NCBI GenBank assembly: GCA_025964295.1
Contig: JAOPZD010000269.1
Location: 1 to 11,322, forward strand
DNA from: Conexibacter sp.
Lineage (GTDB): Bacteria > Actinomycetota > Thermoleophilia > Solirubrobacterales > Solirubrobacteraceae
Direction of reading: 5' to 3'
DNA length: 11,322 nucleotides
In this document: one piece after another, positions 6,653-11,322 of the stretch
Layout: every line of letters begins with the position of its first letter
Position numbering within the stretch: the stretch's first letter is position 1
Notes under the pieces: model-generated
The model's input: the letters and a program-made list of their open reading frames with translations, nothing else
Told to the model about the DNA's origin: nothing
Databases searched by the model: none
Translations under genes and position numbers: made by a program

Positions 6653-8194
6653 ATGGCTCGGACCCCGCTGCTCGATGGGCTCCAGCGCGCCGCTGCGCGC
6701 GCTGCCCTCAACGCCGACGACGAGGGGAGCACCCGCCGGGCGTTCCTCGGCCGCTCGGGGGCGGTCGCGGCCGGCGTCCTGGCCTCCGGCCTGCCGGTCA
6801 GATCGGCGCTGGCGGCCTCCCAGCAGCCGCGCGTCGTCGTCGTGGGCGCCGGCCTCGCCGGCCTGATCGCCACCTACCGGCTCCAGCAGGCGGGGCTCCA
6901 GCCGCAGCTGCTGGACGCCGCCGATCGCGCCGGCGGTCGCTGCTGGACGATCCGCGGCGCCTTCGCCGACGGGCAGATCGCCGAGCACGGCGGCGAGCTC
7001 ATCGACACCGGCCACATCGAGCTCAAGCAGCTGGTCCAGGAGCTCGGGCTCGACCTGGACAACCTCGTGCAGGCCGAGCAGAACGGGACCGAGCCGATCA
7101 CCTACTTCGACGGCGCCCCCTACACCTGGGACGACGCCACCGCCGACCTCAAGGCGGTCTGGCAGCAGATCCACGCCGACGTCTCGGCCGCGTCGTACCC
7201 GACGACCTACCACGCGTCGACCGCGCGTGGGCGCGAGCTGGACGCGATGAGCATCGCCGACTGGCTGGCGGCCTACGTGCCCGGCGGGCGCAGCGCCAAG
7301 CTCGCCCAGCTCCTCGACGTGGCCTACAACATCGAGTACGGCGCCGAGACCTCCGGCCAGAGCGCGCTGAACATGCTCTACCTGCTCGGCTACTCCGGGC
7401 AGGGCAACCTGCGGATCTTCGGACCGTCCAACGAGAAGCTCCACGTCCGCGGCGGCAACGACCAGGTCGTGACGCGGCTGGTCGCCAAGGTCGGCTCGGC
7501 GCTGCAGCTCGGCTCCCAGCTGGTCGGCATCAGCCGCAACGCCGACGGGACGCACACGCTGCGCGTCCAGCGCGGGGCCACGACCACCTCGGTGATCGCC
7601 GATCGCACGATCCTGGCGCTGCCCTTCTCGATGCTGCGCGGCGTCGACTTCTCCAAGGCGGCCTTCGGCCAGCAGAAGACGTGGGCCATCCGCGAGCTGG
7701 GCATGGGCACCAACTCCAAGCTCAACGTGGGGTTCTCGCGCCGCCACTGGCGAACGCTCGGCTTCACCGGCGACAGCTACGCAGACACCGGCTACCAGTC
7801 CACCTGGGAGGTCAGCCGCGCGCAGGCCGGCACCTCGGGGATCCTGGTGGACTACACCGGCGGCACCATCGGCACGACGTTCGCCACCGCCACGCCGCAG
7901 GACCTCGCCAAGCGCTTCCTGCGCCAGATCGAGCCGGTGATGCCAGGGATCACGGCGGCCTGGGACGGGCATGCGACCGTCGACTCCTGGCCCACGTACC
8001 CGTGGACGAAGGGCTCGTACTCCTACTTCAAGGTCGGCCAGTACACGCGGTTCTCGGGAGCCGAGGCCGAGGCGTCGGGCACCTGCCACTTCGCGGGCGA
8101 GCACACCTCCCAGGACTTCCAGGGCTACCTCAACGGCGCGGTCGAGAGCGGCCAGCGCGCGGCGGCGGAGATCCTCGCGGCGCTGAAGAAGTAA
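6653..8194 (+). CDS. Tat-exported flavin-containing amine oxidase
   Basis: The 513-residue product starts with a twin-arginine signal: STRRAFLGRSG (R28, R29), then a hydrophobic stretch AVAAGVLASGL and a likely cleavage site after SALA near residue 54. It is therefore probably folded with its FAD in the cytoplasm and then exported. The mature part begins with the FAD-binding turn VVVVGAGLAGLIATYRL (61-77) and the second dinucleotide-binding element DAADRAGGRCWT. It ends with the family's C-terminal FAD contact CHFAGEHTSQDFQGYLNGAV (from 478). The segment WPTYPWTKGSYSYFKVGQYT is typical of flavin monoamine/polyamine oxidases. Such enzymes oxidise a primary or secondary amine to an imine with release of hydrogen peroxide; the substrate is not deducible, and an L-amino-acid oxidase activity is possible. 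The S-x-x-Y-C motif of covalent flavin attachment in animal MAO is not seen, so FAD is probably non-covalent. It appears to be a single-gene unit with its own promoter and terminator. Confidence 0.94.
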   Translation: MARTPLLDGLQRAAARAALNADDEGSTRRAFLGRSGAVAAGVLASGLPVRSALAASQQPRVVVVGAGLAGLIATYRLQQAGLQPQLLDAADRAGGRCWTIRGAFADGQIAEHGGELIDTGHIELKQLVQELGLDLDNLVQAEQNGTEPITYFDGAPYTWDDATADLKAVWQQIHADVSAASYPTTYHASTARGRELDAMSIADWLAAYVPGGRSAKLAQLLDVAYNIEYGAETSGQSALNMLYLLGYSGQGNLRIFGPSNEKLHVRGGNDQVVTRLVAKVGSALQLGSQLVGISRNADGTHTLRVQRGATTTSVIADRTILALPFSMLRGVDFSKAAFGQQKTWAIRELGMGTNSKLNVGFSRRHWRTLGFTGDSYADTGYQSTWEVSRAQAGTSGILVDYTGGTIGTTFATATPQDLAKRFLRQIEPVMPGITAAWDGHATVDSWPTYPWTKGSYSYFKVGQYTRFSGAEAEASGTCHFAGEHTSQDFQGYLNGAVESGQRAAAEILAALKK

Positions 8195-8204
8195 CATGCC
8201 GCGC

Positions 8205-8244
8205 GCAGTCGGCGATAGCCCGATCGGGCTATCGCCTAAACTGC
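8205..8244 (+). terminator. Perfect 26-base palindrome with extended arms behind the amine oxidase
   Basis: Bases 8211-8236 are exactly self-complementary (GGCGATAGCCC, centre GATC-like, then GGGCTATCGCC). As RNA this gives an 11-base stem with a 4-base loop. Outer arms GCAGT (8205-8209) and ACTGC (8240-8244) extend it across a 1-by-3 internal loop. A further outer pair, AACATGC (8193-8199) with GCATGTT (8243-8249), is also present. It starts about 10 bases after the TAA, which fits a terminator. TAAACT at 8237-8242 follows the stem. The symmetry would equally suit a protein-binding operator or a dispersed palindromic repeat. Confidence 0.65.
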
Positions 8245-8255
8245 ATGTTGTAGGC

Positions 8256-8277
8256 CCCGTGGTGTGCGACCGCCGGG
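8256..8277 (+). repeat. 22-base direct repeat, copy 1, upstream of the thiolase gene
   Basis: This copy is identical over 22 bases to the sequence at 8289-8310. It begins CCCGTGGTGTG and ends CGACCGCCGGG. It is itself imperfectly symmetrical: CCCG pairs with CGGG and GGT with ACC around a GTGCG centre. It could be an operator half-pair or an RNA stem in the leader. Confidence 0.75.
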
Positions 8278-8288
8278 GGATAAACCTG

Positions 8289-8310
8289 CCCGTGGTGTGC
8301 GACCGCCGGG
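8289..8310 (+). repeat. 22-base direct repeat, copy 2, upstream of the thiolase gene
   Basis: This is the second identical copy, starting 33 bases after the first, or about three helical turns, so a protein bound to both copies would lie on the same face of the DNA. Between the copies lies GATAAACCTG (8279-8288), the most AT-rich spot of the region and a possible -10 element, so the repeats would straddle the promoter. The thiolase Shine-Dalgarno sequence begins 11 bases downstream. Confidence 0.75.
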
Positions 8311-8320
8311 CTTCATCTCC

Positions 8321-8327
8321 GAGAGGA
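8321..8327 (+). promoter_or_regulatory. Shine-Dalgarno sequence of the thiolase gene
   Basis: GAGAGGA ends 8 bases before the ATG at 8336 and is the best ribosome binding site in the window. It settles the start against an in-frame extension that would reach back through the repeats to 8264. Confidence 0.75.
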
Positions 8328-8335
8328 CCCATTCA

Positions 8336-9499
8336 ATGCCCGAAGCCGTCATCGTCGACGCCGTCCGGACGCCCGTCGGTCGAGCCTTCAAGGGCTCGCT
8401 CGCCTCGCTGCGCCCCGACGAGACCCTCGCGTTCGTGGTGGACCAGCTCCTGGAGCGCAACCCCGGCGTCGATCCTTCGACCGTCGAGGAGCTCATCGCG
8501 GGCTGCGGCCTGCCGCAGGGCCTGCAGGCCAACAACGTGGCCCGCATCGCCGTGCTCCTGTCCGACAAGCTGGGCCAGAGCACGAACGGCTCGACCGTCT
8601 CGCGCTACTGCGCGTCCGGCCTCGACGCCATCCGCAACGCCGCCAACGCGGTCGTCGCGGGCCAGGGCGACGTCTACATCGCCGGCGGCGTCGAGTTCGT
8701 CTCGCGCTACAACGCCGCGCAGGAGGCCGCGCACCCGGAGGATCAGAACGAGAACCTCCAGGGCAACGACGGCCAGCCCAACGCCTACATCGCGATGGGC
8801 CTCACCGCCGAGAACGTGGCCGAGCGCTACGGCGTCTCGCGCGAGGACCAGGACCGCTACGCCCAGCGCTCGCAGGAGCGCGCGGTCGCGGCCCAGGAGG
8901 CCGGCGTGTTCGACCGCGAGATCGTCCCGGTGACGCTCGCCGACGGCACCGTGGTCTCCAAGGACGACGGCCCCCGCGCGTCCTCCACGTACGAGAAGCT
9001 CGCGACGCTGGAGCCCGCGTTCAAGCCGGGTGGCACCGTCACGGCCGGCAACTCGTGCCCGCTCAACGACGGCGCGGCCGCCGCGCTGATCATGTCCGCC
9101 GAGAAGGCCGCCGAGCTGGGCCTCAAGCCGCGCGCGCGGATCATCACGGCCGCCACGTGGGGCAACGAGCCCGAGTACATGGGCGTCGCCCCGATCGGCG
9201 CGATCAAGAAGGCGCTGGAGCGGGCCAACATGAGCGCGTCGGACATCGACATCACCGAGCTCAACGAGGCGTTCGCGGCGCAGGTGCTGCCGATCGCGTC
9301 GGAGGTCGGACTCGACCTCGACACGCTCAACCCGCACGGCGGCGCGATCGCGCTGGGCCACCCGTTCGGCATGACCGGCGTGCGGATCATGACGACGCTG
9401 CTCAACGACCTCGAGACGCTCGACAAGACGATCGGCCTCGAGACCATGTGCGTCGCCCAGGGTCAGGGCGAGGCGCTCATCGTCGAGCGCCTCAACTAG
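8336..9499 (+). CDS. Acetyl-CoA C-acyltransferase (thiolase)
   Basis: The 387-residue length is normal for a thiolase. It catalyses reversible cleavage of 3-ketoacyl-CoA with CoA, or condensation of two acetyl-CoA, in the cytosol. The nucleophilic cysteine is C92 in STVSRYCASGLDAI. The NEAFA motif, the active-site histidine H342 in GGAIALGHPFGMTG and the second catalytic cysteine C372 in MCVAQGQGEA are all present. The last motif has Gln-Gly-Gln rather than the GGGMG of biosynthetic thiolases and resembles FadA-type degradative enzymes, so a beta-oxidation role is favoured, though substrate length is unknown. The ATG follows a GAGAGGA ribosome binding site; the product starts with the expected first strand (PEAVIVDAVRTPVGRA). 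No other beta-oxidation gene (acyl-CoA dehydrogenase, hydratase or hydroxyacyl-CoA dehydrogenase) is in the window. The two 22-base repeats upstream suggest dedicated regulation. An SRPBCC gene starts 18 bases after its stop. Confidence 0.95.
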   Translation: MPEAVIVDAVRTPVGRAFKGSLASLRPDETLAFVVDQLLERNPGVDPSTVEELIAGCGLPQGLQANNVARIAVLLSDKLGQSTNGSTVSRYCASGLDAIRNAANAVVAGQGDVYIAGGVEFVSRYNAAQEAAHPEDQNENLQGNDGQPNAYIAMGLTAENVAERYGVSREDQDRYAQRSQERAVAAQEAGVFDREIVPVTLADGTVVSKDDGPRASSTYEKLATLEPAFKPGGTVTAGNSCPLNDGAAAALIMSAEKAAELGLKPRARIITAATWGNEPEYMGVAPIGAIKKALERANMSASDIDITELNEAFAAQVLPIASEVGLDLDTLNPHGGAIALGHPFGMTGVRIMTTLLNDLETLDKTIGLETMCVAQGQGEALIVERLN

Positions 9500-9503
9500 G
9501 CGA

Positions 9504-9509
9504 TACGGT
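9504..9509 (+). promoter_or_regulatory. Candidate -10 element (TACGGT) of the SRPBCC gene
   Basis: TACGGT lies 8 bases before the ATG at 9518, within the 18-base gap after the thiolase stop. It is the same hexamer as before the amine oxidase gene. No Shine-Dalgarno sequence and no clear -35 box are seen. The SRPBCC gene may be read both from here and by read-through from the thiolase. Confidence 0.4.
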
Positions 9510-9517
9510 CGGCGTCC

Positions 9518-9997
9518 ATGACCTACACGTTGCCGCCCATCGACGATCGCTTCTTCGAGGAGGCGCCGATCGTCGTCCCCGCCACGGTGGAGCTCGACGC
9601 GAGCCCCGCGCAGGTGTGGGAAGCGCTGGGCAGCGACGCGATGTGGTCGTGGGCGCCGATCATCGACCAGCTGACGTGGGTGACCCCGCGTCCGCAGAGC
9701 ACCGGAGCGATCCGGCGCCTGCGGATGTTCAAGGTCAACACGATCGAGGAGGAGTTCTACCGCTGGGAGGAGGGCCGCCGCGCGACCTTCCGGGTGACCC
9801 GGCAGACGCGCCGCCTGCTCGACGGGCTGGCTGAGGACTTCCTGCTCGAGCCGTCCGCCGGCGGTGGCACGCGGCTGACGTGGACGATGGCGATCGCGCC
9901 CCGGGGACTGCCCGGCGCGGCGGCCGTCGGCAAGCTCGCGCCGGTGCTGGCCAAGGGCAACGCGGCGGCGATCGGCGGGATCCGCAAGATCCTGTAG
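9518..9997 (+). CDS. SRPBCC-family (polyketide cyclase/dehydrase-like) protein
   Basis: The 159-residue protein has the order expected of the START/Bet v1-like fold. There is an N-terminal strand and helix (IVVPATVELDASPAQVWEAL), in which SPAQVWEAL is the usual first helix. A run of strands follows (TGAIRRLRMF, FYRWEEGRRATFRVTR, EDFLLEPS, GTRLTWTMAIA), then a long C-terminal helix (VGKLAPVLAKGNAAAIGGIRKIL). The fold forms a deep hydrophobic pocket that binds lipids, polyketides or similar ligands. No catalytic residue identifies a reaction, so it may be an enzyme, a carrier or a stress protein. There is no signal peptide or membrane anchor. It follows the thiolase by 18 bases; a role with acyl-CoA or lipid metabolism is possible by position only. 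Confidence 0.85.
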   Translation: MTYTLPPIDDRFFEEAPIVVPATVELDASPAQVWEALGSDAMWSWAPIIDQLTWVTPRPQSTGAIRRLRMFKVNTIEEEFYRWEEGRRATFRVTRQTRRLLDGLAEDFLLEPSAGGGTRLTWTMAIAPRGLPGAAAVGKLAPVLAKGNAAAIGGIRKIL

Positions 9998-10038
9998 GGC
10001 GGCTGGGAAGGTTCCCGCCCGGGTGGTGTCTGGGCGGG
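9997..10038 (+). terminator. Two mutually exclusive hairpins between the SRPBCC and cupredoxin genes
   Basis: Fold one is terminator-like: GGGC (9997-10000) and GGGA (10005-10008) pair with TCCC (10013-10016) and GCCC (10017-10020), with a 4-base bulge and AGGT loop, directly at the SRPBCC stop. Fold two uses the same 3' arm: CCCGCCC (10014-10020) pairs with GGGCGGG (10032-10038), ending one base before the ATG at 10040 and covering its only ribosome-binding-like sequence. In DNA this GC-rich, such pairings also arise by chance. Confidence 0.4.
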
Positions 10039-10039
10039 C

Positions 10040-11164
10040 ATGGGGAGACGTTGGTGGAGAAGCGGCGCGACGTGCGCGGCGACGGCGCTGGGGATGGCGC
10101 TGGCGGCCGCCGGCGCGCCCGGTCCGGCCTGGGCCGCCGACCATCCGGTGTCGTTCCCGACCGGCGCGCTGCCCGCGCCGTACTCGCCCGCCCAGGTCGA
10201 GGCGGGCGTGGGGGACACGGTGACGTTCAGCGGCGCGTTCGCGTCGCATCCGCTGGTCTGGACCAGCGGCGACTTCGCGACGCAGGGCAGCGGCACGACC
10301 GGGCAGTTCACGTTCACGCGCCCGGGGACGTTCGCCTTCCACTGCCAGATCCACCCGTCGATGACCGGCAGCGTGCACGTGGCCGGAGACCAGTTCGCGA
10401 CGCCGGACTTCACCTGGGCGCCGAGCGCGCCGGCCGCCGGCCAGGCGGTGACCTTCACGCCGACGGGCTTCGTCGATCCGGACGGCTCGGTCGTGCGCTA
10501 CGAGTGGGACCTCGACGGCGACGGCTCCTTCGAGAGCTTCGGCGCCGCGCCGTCGCACACCTACCCCGGCGGCGGGACCGTGACGGTCCGGCTGCGCTAC
10601 GTCGACGACGGTCACGAGACCTCGCCGGCCACCGCCAAGGCGGTGACCGTCACCGGTCCGCCCGCCGGCGGCGGTGGCGGCGGCGTCGGCTCGCCCGCGC
10701 CGGGTCAACCTGGCGGCGGAGGGAGCCAGAACCCGCCGTCCGCCGGTGGGGGCGGTGGCGTCAAGCCGCCGTCCTCGGCCGGTGGCGACTCCCAGCCATC
10801 GGCAGGTGGAGGCCAGGGCGCCAACCACGGGGACGACGCGATCGAACCGGGAATTCGCGTCACCACCGGTGCCCTGGCCTTCCGCCACAACAAGGTCGCC
10901 ATCACGCTGCGCGTTGCCACGGCGGGCAGCGTGCGGGTGACGATCAAGCACGGCAAGACGACCTGGGCGACGGGCGCTGCCTCCGGCCTGCGGGCGGGGA
11001 CGCGGAAGGTGACGGTGACGCTGACCAAGGCGGGCGCGGCGGCGCTGCGGCGCGCGCACGGGTCGGTGAAGGCGACGCTGACGGCGACGCTGAAGCCGCG
11101 CGCGGGCGGGGATGCGCCGTCGACGACGCGGCGCACGGTGAAGTGCGCGGCGCGCGGGGGGTGA
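10040..11164 (+). CDS. Secreted cupredoxin-PKD protein with Gly/Pro linker and C-terminal beta domain
   Basis: The 374-residue product has four parts after a Sec-type signal peptide (WWR, then a hydrophobic core, cleavage expected after PAWA at residue 32). Residues 33-115 form a plastocyanin-like cupredoxin with a full type 1 copper set: H70 (ASHPLVW), then C102, H105 and M108 in FHCQIHPSM. Residues 123-206 form a PKD-like beta domain with DPDGSVVRYEWDLDGDGSF. Residues 207-262 are a low-complexity Gly/Pro/Ser linker. Residues 270-370 are a beta-rich domain (LTKAGAAALRRAHGSVKATL) of a kind I associate with secreted Thermoleophilia proteins. It ends with one cysteine (C369); no sortase signal or membrane anchor is seen. 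The likely role is extracellular copper binding or electron transfer, possibly tethered to the cell surface; the partner is unknown. The ATG at 10040 gives a proper signal peptide; a GTG at 10023 is in another frame. Confidence 0.88.
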   Translation: MGRRWWRSGATCAATALGMALAAAGAPGPAWAADHPVSFPTGALPAPYSPAQVEAGVGDTVTFSGAFASHPLVWTSGDFATQGSGTTGQFTFTRPGTFAFHCQIHPSMTGSVHVAGDQFATPDFTWAPSAPAAGQAVTFTPTGFVDPDGSVVRYEWDLDGDGSFESFGAAPSHTYPGGGTVTVRLRYVDDGHETSPATAKAVTVTGPPAGGGGGGVGSPAPGQPGGGGSQNPPSAGGGGGVKPPSSAGGDSQPSAGGGQGANHGDDAIEPGIRVTTGALAFRHNKVAITLRVATAGSVRVTIKHGKTTWATGAASGLRAGTRKVTVTLTKAGAAALRRAHGSVKATLTATLKPRAGGDAPSTTRRTVKCAARGG

Positions 11165-11168
11165 GGCA

Positions 11169-11203
11169 GCTGGGCGGTCGGGCGGGCGTCGGTGGCGCCC
11201 AGC
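11169..11203 (+). terminator. Hairpin terminator behind the cupredoxin gene
   Basis: An 8-base perfect stem (GCTGGGCG at 11169-11176, CGCCCAGC at 11196-11203) with a 19-base loop starts 4 bases after the TGA. There is no T-run. The remaining 119 bases to the window end are very GC-rich and show no credible gene start or end. Confidence 0.45.
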
Positions 11204-11322
11204 GCGGGGCGTCAGTGGTTCTGTGGCGCGCCGTGCGTCGGCAATGACGGCGAGAACGCCAGGGGCGGCGCCGCCGGCCGCGGTGTGGCTCGGCCGTCGC
11301 GGCGGCGCGGGGCGGGGCCGTT

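Noticed and set aside
8237..8242. TAAACT after the palindrome as the thiolase -10 element
   Set aside because: It fits TAnnnT, but no -35 partner lies at the right distance and it may simply be the tail of the terminator; the choice between it and GATAAACC is left open.
5863..8253. A 796-codon plus-strand frame across aroF end, the NUDIX gene and the amine oxidase
   Set aside because: It is out of frame with three well-supported genes and encodes low-complexity Arg/Pro/Ala sequence.
10674..10812. Tandem repeat array in the cupredoxin gene
   Set aside because: The GGCGG/CCGCC-rich stretch encodes an irregular Gly/Pro/Ser linker; no exact repeat unit is maintained.
8333..11059. A 908-codon open frame on the minus strand
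   Set aside because: It is antisense to the thiolase, SRPBCC and cupredoxin genes, all of which have clear family motifs, and its product is repetitive Arg/Gly/Ala sequence with no domain.
11204..11322. End of a convergent minus-strand gene at the right edge
   Set aside because: One minus frame closes with a TGA near 11217 after a Pro/Arg/Ala-rich stretch, but about 35 residues without any motif cannot support a gene call.

Overview
The window is very GC-rich, densely coded chromosomal DNA, most likely from a high-GC actinobacterium. I infer the class Thermoleophilia (Solirubrobacterales type). The reasons are codon use dominated by G or C at third positions, a Tat-exported amine oxidase, a HisKA_3 kinase with a multi-pass sensor region, and a secreted protein whose C-terminal beta domain is of a kind I associate with that group. 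This placement rests on pattern recognition, not on a marker gene. No RNA gene, insertion sequence, phage gene, CRISPR array or replication origin is visible.

Layout. 1-2749 (+): a three-gene cluster with a GMC oxidoreductase cut by the left edge, a 108-residue protein with two probable membrane segments, and a lipocalin/CrtC-like protein whose start overlaps the gene before it; it ends in a strong hairpin. 2750-2992: a convergent intergenic region with a hairpin behind each flanking gene and about 160 unexplained bases between them. 2993-4974 (-): a two-component system, histidine kinase then LuxR-type response regulator, overlapping by 13 bases. 4986-6568 (+), divergent from the kinase: a type I-beta DAHP synthase (entry to the shikimate pathway) followed 26 bases later by a NUDIX hydrolase. 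6653-8194 (+): a Tat-exported flavin amine oxidase ending at a 26-base perfect palindrome. 8336-9997 (+): a degradative-type thiolase, preceded by two identical 22-base repeats, and a small SRPBCC protein. 10040-11164 (+): a secreted cupredoxin-PKD protein, followed by a terminator-like hairpin. The last 118 bases hold nothing I can assign.

How the genes work together. Most of the window looks like ordinary chromosomal housekeeping and catabolic genes with little functional linkage between units. The best-supported functional units are the kinase/regulator pair and, by order only, the GMC/membrane/lipocalin-like trio, which may act on one hydrophobic substrate. Three genes (4986, 6653, 9518) have a TAC(G/C)(G/A)T hexamer 5 to 11 bases before the ATG and no Shine-Dalgarno sequence, which suggests leaderless transcripts. 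The thiolase instead has a clear Shine-Dalgarno sequence and a structured upstream region. I found no convincing new defence or mobile system; the most unusual items are the thiolase upstream region, the GMC trio and the cupredoxin fusion.
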